64,000 nt of DNA from Burkholderia sp. TSV86 (GCF_001522865.1 NZ_LOWB01000033.1:1-64000); one strand, 5' to 3'. Counted from the first letter of the stretch, positions 16,739 through 25,736 are shown. Numbers and translations: made by a program. Notes: a model not told the origin generated them from the letters alone.

Positions 16739-17884
16739 GGTTGACGCGGAAGTCGACAGACTTGCAATGTTGGCTGCGGTCGTCTTCATGCCGGTGCTCA
16801 ATTGCGCGACCGTCGCTGCGTCTTGCGGAGCGGCGCCGTCGGCGACGTTTGTGATGCGGCGCAGGTTCGTCGCACTGCCAACCGATACTTCGGACAGCGG
16901 CGCGGCCGTTGCGGTCAGGTAGCCGGAAAGAGTGGGCGCTTGGGGGCCAGTCGTGCTGCCTTGGCCGATCGCTACGCTGTTCGCGTATAAAGCGGTGCTT
17001 GAAGGGCCGATTGCTGTCGCGCCTGCCGCATTCGCATTCGCTTGGGTGCCGATCGCGGTTGCGCTTGCGCCGTTCGCGGTGGTTCGATTGCCCAGCGCGA
17101 GCGCATTCGCGCTGTTCGCCGCCACCGTTGCGCTATTGCCCATTGCAACGCCATTCGTGCTTGTCGCGCCGACCGTCGCACCGAGCCCGATCGCTACGCC
17201 CGATTGTGCCGCAGCGCTGGATTGTCCTCCGAGCGCAATCGCATCTTGCGCGGTCGCTTGTGCTCCTTTCGTTGCATTGCTGCCGATAGCAATCGATCCC
17301 GCACCGGAGGCGAGCGTTGAGTTTGCCGCTGACAGCGCAGTCGTGCCGTTGCCGCCGGCACCACCGATCGCGACGGAGTTCAGCGCGCTTGCGATGCTGC
17401 CGAAGCCGACCGCGGTTGCCGCAGTGCCGCTCGCATTCGCTTCGAGACCGGCCGCAGTTCCCCATAGGGCCGCCGAGCTGAGAAAGCCGGTGGCGGTGCC
17501 GCCGTTGCCCGTTACCTGCGCGAATACGCCATAGACGGTTGCCGCGAGCTGGTTGTTGCCGCTCGAATTGCAGCCGCTGATGGTCGAATACGTACCCGAG
17601 CCGTCGACAGGATAGGCATTCGTGTTGCCCGTAACCGTCCGGCCGACGGTCGCTGTGCCACTACCGGACGTGCAGGTCGCGTGCGTGAGTTCTCCGGTGG
17701 ACGAGATTTCGTTGGGAATATAGACGTCGGCGCTCGCAAGCGATGGTACTCCGGCCAGCAGTGCCACGATCGTCGTGACGATGACGGGAGATTTGTTCGG
17801 TTTGCCGCGCGCCGAATCAAGTTCCGATGTGGCAACCCATGCGCCGAGCGCTTCGTTCCAAATGGAGCGGTATGAGCGATTCAT

Positions 17885-18450
17885 GCTGAAGTTCCCCTAA
17901 AACGAGTGCGCAACACGTCTGTCTCTTGCCTGCGTCGATCTCGTGTTGACGCGTTGTGATCAGGGAGCGAATTCTAGTATTGATAATTTCGAAGAATGAA
18001 AAAGAAGTGGTTGTCAGAATGTTAAAAAATGTTATTCCGGGATGGGGCGATAAGAATCATAATTTTTATTGTTTTTTGTAGTTCTATGTTTTGATTGGAA
18101 TTTCTTCTGCTTGGTTAGCTGAATGATTGAGTTTTTATGTTCGCTTCTGGTGTTGTTTCAAACACACTGAAAATTTCAGATTCAATAAATTCGTAAGGTT
18201 GATGGTCATTTTCATACAAATACTTCTTCTATTCGTATGATTTTATTGAGATGAATGCAGGGCAGTATTTGATTTATTTTTTTGTGTCGTTGTTAATTAA
18301 TTTTTGAAATCGTCGGGCGGTGATGGTGGGGGCTGGATGATTATTGAAAATTAATAAGACGGACGTCTATTTATATCCGGGATAATCGGTATTGCGAATG
18401 ATATGAAAAAGGCGCGACCGGTTCTGAGCTGGAGGCGCGCCGGTAGAGAA
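17885..18450. other. AT-rich intergenic region upstream of the adhesin gene
   Basis: 566 bases without a gene between the start of the autotransporter and the end of the ferritin-like gene (both minus strand). From about 17940 to 18370 the A/T content is very high for this chromosome, with many T- and A-runs. No coding frame of substance is present on either strand. It is the presumptive promoter region of the adhesin operon and the sort of sequence bound by H-NS-like silencers. Confidence 0.7.
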
Positions 18451-19365
18451 TTACTGGCGTAATAAACGCAGCGCTAACCGCGCGAGCCGGGGGACGGCTG
18501 TCGGGCGCAGCAGCCGTTTGTCGTAACCGGCCATCCGCCGTTCGTTCTCGATGAGGCAAAGCTCGATCAGTTCGCGGGGATTCAGCGCGTCGCCGACGGT
18601 GGCTGCGGTATTGGCCGGAAAATTCGCGTCGCGGGCGACGCCGTCGGCGTCGATGCCGCGCGCGATGCCGATTCGTTCCCAGATCAGGAACGCCCACACC
18701 GTCGCGACCCGCGCGAAGAACCACGGCCGGCGCCACCACGGCAGGTTGCGCCAATACCAGCCGAACCAGTTCACGAAGAACAGGATGTGGCGGCCTTCTT
18801 CCTGGATCACGGGTTCGAAGGTTTCGACGAGCGCTTGTGGAAAGTAGCCCGAACGTTGCGCGGAGAGGAACAGCCCGAATGCGAAGAAGCTGTCGATGCA
18901 TTCGCTGAATCCGGTGACCATCCACGCCCACTCGGCGTCTTTGGGCACCGGATAGTCCGGCTCGGGCGCGAGCTTGATTCCGTAAGCCTCGACGAGCTTC
19001 GACAGCACGACCTTGTGCCGGGCTTCCTCGGCGCCGTCCATCTCAAGCGCTTCGCGCAGCAGCGGGTCGCTTACCACCGTCGATGCGAAGGTCGCTACCC
19101 GGATCGACGCGCGGCCTTCGGTTTGCACGGCGATGTCCCAGATCGGCAGCGACGTGAGTTTCGCCAGCGAATCGGCGTCAAGCGGCGGCCAATCGATGAC
19201 GGCTGGCTTATACGGGTTATGAGTGTCGAGCAGCATACGGCAGAACATCTGCTTATGCATATCGGAGCCGATTCGCACTGGGCCGCGGCTTGGATGGACC
19301 CAGTTTCGCATTGCGTGATCTGCTGCTTGTTCCGCCGTTTGCTCTTGCGGCAGCGTGTCGGACAT
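18451..19365 (-). CDS. Ferritin-like di-iron protein, unknown substrate
   Basis: 304 residues with the ferritin-like pattern of two carboxylate/histidine motifs: MDGAEEARHKVVLSKL (ExxRH) in the middle and VIQEEGRHILFFVNW (EExRH) about 70 residues later. An additional Glu is in the FSECIDSFFAFGLF helix. This fits a di-iron carboxylate cluster in a four-helix bundle, as in the ferritin-like superfamily that includes N-oxygenases and desaturase-like proteins. The region after the second motif is Trp-rich (WYWRNLPWWRRPWFF), which suggests membrane contact. Function cannot be stated from sequence. The ATG at 19365 fits the N-terminus; it ends 566 bases before the adhesin start. Confidence 0.8.
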   Translation of the reverse strand: MSDTLPQEQTAEQAADHAMRNWVHPSRGPVRIGSDMHKQMFCRMLLDTHNPYKPAVIDWPPLDADSLAKLTSLPIWDIAVQTEGRASIRVATFASTVVSDPLLREALEMDGAEEARHKVVLSKLVEAYGIKLAPEPDYPVPKDAEWAWMVTGFSECIDSFFAFGLFLSAQRSGYFPQALVETFEPVIQEEGRHILFFVNWFGWYWRNLPWWRRPWFFARVATVWAFLIWERIGIARGIDADGVARDANFPANTAATVGDALNPRELIELCLIENERRMAGYDKRLLRPTAVPRLARLALRLLRQ

Positions 19366-19501
19366 GGCCAGGTTGGTAAACGTGATGTAAGGAGTAGGTG
19401 ATTGTTACATAGCTCCGGAAATCACGTATTTTGCCAGCCGATGTACGTGCGCGATGTGGCGCGCGAGGCAGCCGTTTTACCGGGCGCCGCCGGCGTCTTG
19501 C

Positions 19502-19714
19502 TCAACAGTGCGAGTCGACCCAGAGGCGTCCCCAGCGGAACGCATAGGCGAGTGCATGCTCTTCGTCGAAGAAGAAATCGATGGCGTCGAACGAATAGGC
19601 CCGGGCGGGGGCGCCTGCCTTTTCGATGGTGAGGTTCGCGGCGAACAGGCCGTTCGGCAGTCGCGCCGCAGCGGGCGCGACCTCATAGCCCTTGTAGCGG
19701 ATCGAGCGATTCAT
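19502..19714 (-). CDS. Small conserved hypothetical protein
   Basis: 70 residues from ATG 19714 (MNRSIRYKGYEVAPAAARL), beginning with an R-Y-K-G-Y-E-V strand and ending FFFDEEHALAYAFRWGRLWVDSHC. Short proteins with this YxGYxV...DxFFFDxExAxxYAxxWGxxWID layout are common in Burkholderia and are single-domain alpha/beta. The longer 91-codon frame adds an N-terminus that does not fit this pattern. No function is known to me. It stands alone between the ferritin-like gene and the FMN reductase. Confidence 0.7.
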   Translation of the reverse strand: MNRSIRYKGYEVAPAAARLPNGLFAANLTIEKAGAPARAYSFDAIDFFFDEEHALAYAFRWGRLWVDSHC

Positions 19715-19995
19715 GGCATACGCGAGAGTTGAGAGCGAGCTTGCAGCGTAAGCAATCGGCACACGACGGTGAACCAATCTTTATAGGTAAGCAAATCACG
19801 TGGCGGGATCGAATGTCATGAAGATGGCTCTCGATCCGATAGACACTTGGTGCGTATCCCGGGGCGGGGCGACACGCGCGGGTGCGATTTGCCGATCCGC
19901 TCGCGGACGCGGCGGATACGGCAGACCGGACCAGGCGGACCTGATCAGCGCCCAACGATGAGGGGAGCGTGGCGGCGCGCGCGAGCGCAGCGCGT

Positions 19996-20658
19996 TCAAC
20001 TGACGGTGGCTTCGAGCACTGCCGCGAGCGCATCGTCTCCCGTGGCGCGGGCGGCCGCACGGCGCAACGCGAACGCGAGTGCGAACTCGGCAGCTTGCGC
20101 GCCGACAGTTTCGAGCTGCGAAGCCACCTTGGGATCGGAGCAGTTATCGGCGGTTTCGAAGCGGGTTTCGAGCGTGTTGACCGTCGCGCCGAATGGTGTC
20201 GGCCAGCCGCGCAGTGCGTGGACGATCGAGCGCAGTGACGTCAGCACGGTGCCCGCGGCCCGCCAGCCGTATGCGGTGACGATGCAGCCCACCGCGCGGC
20301 CGTCCAGGTAAGGACGCTCGTCGGCGCGCAATTCCTCGAGCGTGTCGAGCGCGTTTTTCACGAGCCCGGACACGCCGCCGTGATAGCCGGGCGTTGCGAT
20401 GATTACCGCGTCGGCGGTGCGGATAGCGTCGATCAACTCGCGCTGGCTGTTGGTCAGTTCGCGCCGCTCCGGCGCGTAATGGGGCAGCGTATGCAGGAAC
20501 GGGCCATCGAACAATCGTGTTCGGGCGCCGGTTGCTTGCGCGCCGCGCAGCGCGAAGCCGAGCGCGCGCTCGGTCGATGATGCGGCTCGGGTGGTGCCGC
20601 CGATGCCGACGATGAACGGCCGACGATGCGGGTCGAATGCAGTCAAAGTGCGCTCCAT
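19996..20658 (-). CDS. NADPH-dependent FMN reductase family protein
   Basis: 220 residues from ATG 20658 (MERTLTAFDPHRRP). The flavodoxin-like fold is clear: VGIGGTTRAASSTERALGFALRGA at the first strand-loop (phosphate-binding), then ADAVIIATPGYHGGVSGLVKNALD, the FMN-binding segment, and VGCIVTAYGWRAAGT. It would reduce FMN or other electron acceptors with NAD(P)H. Related enzymes supply FMNH2 to sulfonate monooxygenases, but no such partner is adjacent, so the partner is unknown. Confidence 0.85.
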   Translation of the reverse strand: MERTLTAFDPHRRPFIVGIGGTTRAASSTERALGFALRGAQATGARTRLFDGPFLHTLPHYAPERRELTNSQRELIDAIRTADAVIIATPGYHGGVSGLVKNALDTLEELRADERPYLDGRAVGCIVTAYGWRAAGTVLTSLRSIVHALRGWPTPFGATVNTLETRFETADNCSDPKVASQLETVGAQAAEFALAFALRRAAARATGDDALAAVLEATVS

Positions 20659-20789
20659 GTAGGTGCGGCGCCTGATCAAAAGTAGGCTGGATACAGCATA
20701 TTAATGACGTAATCGATGCTGGAGAAACGACTTTTCATTCTATCGATATGCTAATTGAGGATGGGAGCGGTGCCGCGCACCGTGAATTG

Positions 20790-20911
20790 GATAGCAGAAA
20801 TGCTTGGTTGGGGGGCACGCAGCGGATCGATATGATCGCACCTGTCTCCTCCATGAGATTTCTCTAACATGGGTTGGCCCCGCCGGTGGGAATGTCGGCG
20901 GGGCTTTTTTT
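20790..20911 (+). ncRNA. Candidate small RNA ending in an intrinsic terminator
   Basis: A strong plus-strand terminator (20877-20911) is preceded by about 100 bases lacking any protein-coding frame but containing a CCTGTCTCCTCC stretch at about 20841-20852. Its RNA, CUCCUCC, is complementary to Shine-Dalgarno sequences. C/U-rich single-stranded motifs of this kind are a known feature of trans-acting sRNAs. The 5' end is a guess; no convincing promoter was located by eye. Confidence 0.35.
20877..20911 (+). terminator. Strong intrinsic terminator
   Basis: A perfect 9-base stem GCCCCGCCG / CGGCGGGGC (20877-20885 with 20896-20904), a 10-base loop and seven T residues (20905-20911). Nothing recognisable is transcribed into it from the plus strand. 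Confidence 0.85.
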
Positions 20912-21262
20912 GTGCGTTGGCGATTCGACGTTGGCAATTCGATATTCGCAATGCGGAATCGGCCATCGATTTGGACAACCGAATGTCGCATGAGCGTTTT
21001 CGATTGGATTTCGATTCACATGCGAGATGCTTTCGGCGCGCACGTTGCCGCATCGGGCCAAGCCGCTCGCCACGCGAGCGCGCAATTGCGGTTGCGAGGC
21101 AGCCAGTATGCAACTGCCGCGCGGCAGACATGGCTTTGCTTTGCCGAATGACCGGAGCAGCATGAGCGACGAGTCTCGTGTCGGCCGGCCACGGCCGAGT
21201 GTGCGGTATGGCTGATGAAGATCAAACAAAGTTTGACGACGCGCGCTTTACGCGACGTGCCG

Positions 21263-21296
21263 GCCGCCGTGCTGCCGCCGAGGCGGCGCGTTTTTT
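21263..21296 (+). terminator. Possible intrinsic terminator upstream of choV
   Basis: GCCGCC (21263-21268) can pair with GGCGGC (21282-21287), with competing local pairings, followed by GCG and six T residues (21291-21296). It lies 190 bases before choV, so it may end an upstream transcript or act as a leader element. Confidence 0.45.
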
Positions 21297-21485
21297 CTTG
21301 TCAGCTTTTTGCCGCGGTGCGCAAAAGCCGCATGTCCGACGCCGGCCGCACTTGACCGGCGCCGCCGCGCGTGTCGTATTTGCGCAAGCGTTTGTCGTAA
21401 TTCGTCGGCTGGACAGGGTTTTTTCTGGCAACCATGTAGGCACGCTCTGATGGCTTGATTTCCGCTACACCAGGAGACGGTTGCA

Positions 21486-22655
21486 ATGGATGCCCCGAAG
21501 GTCGTGGTCGAAGGTCTGTGCAAAGTATTTGGAAATAATCCGCGGCAGGCGCTCGACATGCTTGCCGCGGGCGCGACGAAAGATGAAGTGTTCGCGCGCA
21601 CGGGCCAGGTGGTCGGTGTGCATGACGTCTCATTCGATGTGCGGGAAGGCGAGATTTTCGTGCTGATGGGCTTGTCGGGTTCCGGCAAATCGACGCTGAT
21701 CCGGCTCGTTAACCGGCTCGTCGAGCCCAGCGCCGGCAAGGTGTTGATCGACGGCCGCGACGTCGCCGCCGTGCCGCGCGCCGAGTTGATCGCGCTGCGC
21801 CGCAAAGACATGAGCATGGTGTTTCAGTCGTTCGCGCTGATGCCGCAGCGCACGGTGCTGTCGAATGCCGCGTTTGGTCTCGAGGTTGCCGGGATGCGCC
21901 GCAAGGAGCGCGAGCAGCGCGCGATGACGGTGCTCGAGCAGGTCGGGCTCGCGCAATTCGCGCACAAGCTGCCCGCGGAACTGTCGGGCGGTATGCAGCA
22001 GCGTGTCGGGCTCGCGCGGGCGCTTGCAGTCAATCCGTCGCTGATGATCATGGACGAAGCGTTTTCCGCACTCGATCCGCTCAAGCGCAAGGAAATGCAG
22101 AACGTGCTGCTGCAGCTTCAAAAGGAGCAGCGCCGCACGATCATGTTCGTGTCGCACGATCTCGAGGAGGCGCTGCGTATCGGTAGCCGGATCGCGATCA
22201 TGGAGGGCGGCCGGCTCGTGCAGCTCGGCACGCCGCAGGAAATCATCGCGCATCCGGCCGACGAGTACGTGCGCGCGTTCTTCGAAGGCATCGACACGAG
22301 CCGCTATCTGACGGCGGGCGACCTGATGCTGACGGGCGCGGTGCCTGTCGTCTCGAGACTCGATGCGGCGACCGTTGCCGCGACGCTGAACGGCAGTGCC
22401 GAATACGCATTCGTGCTCGACGAAACGCGCAAGCTGCGCGGCTGCGTGACGCGCGATGCGCTCGGCAGCGCGAAGCTCAGCGTGAACCAGATCGAGAGCA
22501 TTCCGCGCGATGCGTCGCTCGAGCATGTGATCGAGCGGGTGGTCGCGCACCCACACGCGCTGCCCGTCGTCGACGACGACGGCTGCTATTGCGGCTCGGT
22601 CGACCGGACCGTGTTGCTGAAGGCCATTACGCGCTCGCGAGGTTCCCATGTCTGA
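21486..22655 (+). CDS. choV: Choline/glycine betaine ABC transporter, ATP-binding subunit
   Basis: 389 residues. Walker A is GLSGSGKST (about residues 62-70), the signature is LSGGMQQRVGLARAL and Walker B is LMIMDEAFSALD, followed by SHDLEEAL. A C-terminal CBS-type region follows. The N-terminus has the long insertion FGNNPRQALDMLAAGATKDEVFARTGQVVGVHDVSF, characteristic of the ChoV/ProV branch for quaternary amines. RBS AGGAGACGGTTGCA precedes ATG 21486. It overlaps choW by 8 bases, so the two are translationally coupled. The choline assignment rests on the choX-type binding protein downstream. Confidence 0.88.
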   Translation: MDAPKVVVEGLCKVFGNNPRQALDMLAAGATKDEVFARTGQVVGVHDVSFDVREGEIFVLMGLSGSGKSTLIRLVNRLVEPSAGKVLIDGRDVAAVPRAELIALRRKDMSMVFQSFALMPQRTVLSNAAFGLEVAGMRRKEREQRAMTVLEQVGLAQFAHKLPAELSGGMQQRVGLARALAVNPSLMIMDEAFSALDPLKRKEMQNVLLQLQKEQRRTIMFVSHDLEEALRIGSRIAIMEGGRLVQLGTPQEIIAHPADEYVRAFFEGIDTSRYLTAGDLMLTGAVPVVSRLDAATVAATLNGSAEYAFVLDETRKLRGCVTRDALGSAKLSVNQIESIPRDASLEHVIERVVAHPHALPVVDDDGCYCGSVDRTVLLKAITRSRGSHV

Positions 22656-23544
22656 ACGCATTCCGCTCGGTAGCTGGGTAGATCAGTCGGTTCACTATCT
22701 GCTCGACCACGACGCCAAGACGTTCGATTCGATCGGCCGCGCAATCGAAGGGCTCGCCGCGTTTGTCGAGCACACGCTGCAGGTGGTGCCGATGTGGGCA
22801 ATGATCGCCGGCTTCGTCGGCGTCGGGCTATGGCGTGTCGGCTGGCGTTTCGCACTGTTCACCGCGTTGTCGCTCGGCCTCATCGTCGGCACGGGCTTTT
22901 GGGATCAGACGGTCGTCACGCTCGGGCTCACGTTGTCGTCGACGATCATCAGTCTCGTGCTCGGCATTCCGCTCGGAATCTGGGCGGCAAAGAACAAATG
23001 GGTCGCGGCGCTCGTGCGCCCGATTCTCGATTTGATGCAGACGATGCCCGCATTCGTCTATCTGATTCCGGCTGCCATGCTGTTCGGTTTGGGCCGCGTG
23101 CCCGGCATCTTGTCGACGGTGATCTTCGCAATGCCGCCCGCCGTGCGTCTAACGAGCCTCGGCATTCGCCATGTGAACCGCGAGATCGTCGAAGCGGGGC
23201 AGGCGTTCGGCTGCACGCCGTGGCAACTTCTCTACAAGGTGCAGTTTCCGAATGCGCTGCCGTCGATCATGCAGGGCGTGAACCAGACGATCATGATGGC
23301 GTTGTCGATGGTGATCATCGCATCGATGGTCGGCGCGGGTGGCCTCGGTAACGACGTGCTCGCGAGCATTCAGCGTTTGGACATCGGCCTGGGTTTCGAA
23401 AGCGGCTTGTCCGTCGTGCTGCTGGCGATCATTCTCGACCGTATCACCGAAAGCTTCGGCCGCGCACCGGGCACCGCGAAAGCCCCGTTGTTCTCCGGCC
23501 TCAGGCAATTGTTCGGCACGCGCTCGCCGATTGCGCAAGCCTGA
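22648..23544 (+). CDS. choW: Choline/glycine betaine ABC transporter, permease subunit
   Basis: 298 residues with an N-terminal extension and about six to seven hydrophobic segments. The binding-protein-dependent transport motif EAGQAFGCTPWQLLYKVQFPNALPSIMQGVNQ matches the EAA loop of ProW-type permeases. It overlaps choV and shares its promoter. A perfect 15-bp hairpin follows the stop (23573-23614), before the regulator gene. Together with choV and choX it forms a complete importer. Confidence 0.88.
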   Translation: MSERIPLGSWVDQSVHYLLDHDAKTFDSIGRAIEGLAAFVEHTLQVVPMWAMIAGFVGVGLWRVGWRFALFTALSLGLIVGTGFWDQTVVTLGLTLSSTIISLVLGIPLGIWAAKNKWVAALVRPILDLMQTMPAFVYLIPAAMLFGLGRVPGILSTVIFAMPPAVRLTSLGIRHVNREIVEAGQAFGCTPWQLLYKVQFPNALPSIMQGVNQTIMMALSMVIIASMVGAGGLGNDVLASIQRLDIGLGFESGLSVVLLAIILDRITESFGRAPGTAKAPLFSGLRQLFGTRSPIAQA

Positions 23545-23572
23545 CGTTTTTCGTCATTCCGAGTGTCGAAAA

Positions 23573-23614
23573 CCGGCTGGCTCAGGCAGGTGTGCGGTCG
23601 CCTGAGCCAGCCGG
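23573..23614. repeat. Perfect 15-bp hairpin between choW and the regulator
   Basis: CCGGCTGGCTCAGGC at 23573-23587 is exactly complementary to 23600-23614, with a 12-base loop. No U-run follows, so a Rho-independent terminator is unlikely. It probably protects the choVW mRNA 3' end or reduces read-through into the regulator. Confidence 0.7.
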
Positions 23615-23647
23615 CCGCAGGCAACCAGATTGCTGGAGAACGATGTG

Positions 23648-24649
23648 ATGCCCGCCCCCGCCGTTGCCGCATTTGATGCCTGTATCGATCCGCTTGCTTC
23701 GGTCAGGAATTTTGGATTCCTGACGTTGAATAATTTTTCCATGATCGCGTTTACGAGCGCGGTCGAAGTGTTGCGGATGGCGAATTATGTTGCGCGCGCC
23801 CAGCACTACCGCTGGTCGGTGCTTACGCTCGATGGCACGCCGGCGCATGCAAGCAACGGCATTGCGGTGCGTCCGACGCAACCGCTCGACATTGAAACGC
23901 CGCCCGATGCGCTGATTGTTTGCGGCGGCATTGGGGTTCGCGAGGTGGTCACCTCCGCGACGTGCGAGGCGCTTGTCGCGCTTGCCGGGCGCGGCGTGCC
24001 GTTGGGCGGTTTTTGCACGGGCGCGTATGCGTTGATGGCAAGCGGCTTGCTCGACGGCTACCGGTGTTCGGTGCATTGGGAGAATCTGTCGGCGCTGCAC
24101 ACGCAGTTTCCGCAAGTGAGCTTTGCCGACGAGCTGTTCGTCGTCGATCGCGACCGGTTGACCTGCACGGGCGGCACCGCGCCGCTCGATCTGATGCTCA
24201 ATCTTGTCGGCGCGCAGCTCGGGCAGCGGCTCGCCGCGCAGGTTTCCGAGCAGTTCGTCCTCGAGCGGATTCGCGGCGCGACCGATGCTCAGCCGATTCC
24301 AGTCGATGCGCGCGTGGGTTTTTCCCGCGCGGAACTGATCGAGGTCGTGCGACTGATGGAGTCGAACATCGAGGAGCCGCTGTCGCTGGATGAACTGGCG
24401 CGGCTCGTGCAACTATCGCAACGGCATCTGCAGCGCATGTTCAAGGTGTATTTGAATGTGTCGCCGACGCATTACTACCTGACGCTGCGCTTGAAGCGCG
24501 CCCGTGATCTTTTGCGCACCACCGACGCATCGATCGCGCGCGTGACGGCGATTTGCGGTTTTCATTCGCCATGCCATTTCAGCAAGGCGTATCGCGCGCA
24601 GTTCGGCCATGCGCCGAGCCACGAGCGCCGTGCGCTGGCGGCGGGCTGA
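23648..24649 (+). CDS. GlxA-family (DJ-1/PfpI + AraC HTH) regulator, GbdR-like
   Basis: 333 residues from ATG 23648 (MPAPAVAAFDACIDPL), with GGAG nearby; an upstream TTG at 23630 is in frame but unlikely. The N-terminal class I amidotransferase-like domain reads VRNFGFLTLNNFSMIAFTSAVEVLRMANYVA...GGIGVREVV...LGGFCTGAYALMASGLLDG. The C-terminal AraC double HTH includes LSLDELARLVQLSQRHLQRMFKVYL and ASIARVTAICGFHSPCHFSKAYRAQFG. The FGFLTLNNFSMIAFTSAVE opening is close to GbdR/CdhR-type regulators of glycine betaine and carnitine catabolism. Its position between choW and choX supports a choline/betaine-responsive activator. Confidence 0.83.
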   Translation: MPAPAVAAFDACIDPLASVRNFGFLTLNNFSMIAFTSAVEVLRMANYVARAQHYRWSVLTLDGTPAHASNGIAVRPTQPLDIETPPDALIVCGGIGVREVVTSATCEALVALAGRGVPLGGFCTGAYALMASGLLDGYRCSVHWENLSALHTQFPQVSFADELFVVDRDRLTCTGGTAPLDLMLNLVGAQLGQRLAAQVSEQFVLERIRGATDAQPIPVDARVGFSRAELIEVVRLMESNIEEPLSLDELARLVQLSQRHLQRMFKVYLNVSPTHYYLTLRLKRARDLLRTTDASIARVTAICGFHSPCHFSKAYRAQFGHAPSHERRALAAG

Positions 24650-24777
24650 GCCGGATGCGGGCTGATGCGCGGGCAGGCTCTGCCTTGCCGATGTGCGATA
24701 GGCGGCGCGATGCGCGATCCTCGCATTGGCGAAGCACGAATTTCATGTGGAAGACGTCGTAGTCGAGGAGAACGGGA

Positions 24778-25728
24778 ATGAAACGACAATGGATCGCGGC
24801 GGCTTGCGGGCTCGCCATTTCGGTTGCACCGTTCGCGAGCGCGCGAGCGGGAGAGCCGCTGGCCTGCAAGACAGTGCGCTTTGCGGACGTCGGCTGGAGC
24901 GACATCGCCGCGACGACAGGGCTTGCTTCGACGATGCTCGCGGGCCTTGGCTACACGCCGACTAAGACGATCGCGTCAGTGCCGATCACGTTCGCGGGCA
25001 TCAAGAGCAAGCAGATCGATGTGTTTCTCGGCTACTGGTCGCCGACGATGGACCCGATCATTGCGCCGTTTACGAAGGCGGGCACGATCAAGGTGCTGCC
25101 GACTCCGAACCTGACGGGAGCGAAATACACGCTCGCGGTACCGGATTATGTCTATCAAGGCGGCCTGAAGTCGTTTGCCGATATTCAGAAATTCTCGGAC
25201 AAGCTCGGGGGACGCATCTACGGCATCGAGCCCGGCAACGACGGCAATATGCTGATCAAGAAGATGATCGACGGCAACCAGTTCGGGCTCGGCAAATTCA
25301 AGCTGGTCGAATCGAGCGAAGCGGGGATGCTCGTCGAAGTGAACCGCGCGATTCGAGACAAGCAATGGATTGTGTTTCTCGGCTGGGAACCGCATCCGAT
25401 GAACGTGCAAATGAAGATCGATTATCTGAGTGGCGGCGATGACGTGTTCGGCCCGAACTACGGTGAGGCGAAGGTGTTGACGGCGATGCCGCCCGATTAC
25501 GCATCGCGTTGCCCGAACGTCGCGAAATTCGTATCGAACCTGCAATTCTCGACGTCGATCGAGAATCACGTGATGGTGCCGATCATGAACAAGGAGGAGC
25601 CGAACAAGGCGGCGGGCGAGTGGCTGAAGGCGAATCCGCAAATACTCGACAAATGGCTGGCCGGCGTGACGACGTTCGACGGCAAACCGGCGGTGCCGGC
25701 CGTCAAGCACCATCTCGGTATGCAGTGA
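24778..25728 (+). CDS. choX: Choline ABC transporter, periplasmic substrate-binding protein
   Basis: 316 residues with a signal peptide (MKRQWIAAACGLAISVAPFASARA-GEP). It has the OpuAC fold, with quaternary-ammonium box residues visible as W in VGWSDIAA, W in GYWSPTMD, Y in PDYVYQGG, N in EPGNDGNM and W in FLGWEPHPMN. This set matches the ChoX choline site. RBS GAGGAGAACGGGA precedes ATG 24778. It is separated from choVW by the regulator gene, and has its own 128-base upstream region and its own terminator, so it may be expressed at higher level than the membrane subunits. Confidence 0.9.
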   Translation: MKRQWIAAACGLAISVAPFASARAGEPLACKTVRFADVGWSDIAATTGLASTMLAGLGYTPTKTIASVPITFAGIKSKQIDVFLGYWSPTMDPIIAPFTKAGTIKVLPTPNLTGAKYTLAVPDYVYQGGLKSFADIQKFSDKLGGRIYGIEPGNDGNMLIKKMIDGNQFGLGKFKLVESSEAGMLVEVNRAIRDKQWIVFLGWEPHPMNVQMKIDYLSGGDDVFGPNYGEAKVLTAMPPDYASRCPNVAKFVSNLQFSTSIENHVMVPIMNKEEPNKAAGEWLKANPQILDKWLAGVTTFDGKPAVPAVKHHLGMQ

Positions 25729-25736
25729 ATCGCAGT

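Larger units (their letters stand above)
14601..17884 (-). pseudogene. Trimeric autotransporter adhesin (YadA-like), interrupted by a frameshift
   Basis: The gene starts at 17884 with an ESPR-type extended signal peptide (MNRSYRSIWNEALGAWVATSE), then a hydrophobic core ending LASA-DVY. The N-terminal half contains YadA-head repeats (GxxSxAxGxxAxA), then a Ser/Thr-rich stalk of SLSTGLS-type repeats, then a second head-like block. At about 15885-15935 the frame breaks: the first frame runs off after NSVALGANSVANV and stops at 15881. The rest continues in another frame (AVSAPSYVTYNSDGTTSV, then a second stalk). It ends with the neck TEGTDAVNLNQL, a coiled coil rich in Gln, and a YadA beta-barrel anchor (GVGSSTFLGQKAMALG...). 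The terminal residue is Lys after Trp, not the usual terminal aromatic. If the frameshift is real, no anchored adhesin is made; if an assembly error, the product is about 1094 residues. Confidence 0.85.
20659..21485. other. Gene-poor stretch with two terminator-like hairpins
   Basis: 827 bases between the divergent FMN reductase gene and choV. I see no convincing coding frame on either strand. It contains a strong intrinsic terminator at 20877-20911, a weaker one at 21263-21296 and AT-rich patches at 20700-20760 and 20935-21010. The strong terminator has no gene upstream on its strand, so part of this region is probably transcribed as a non-coding RNA or an old gene has decayed here. Confidence 0.6.
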
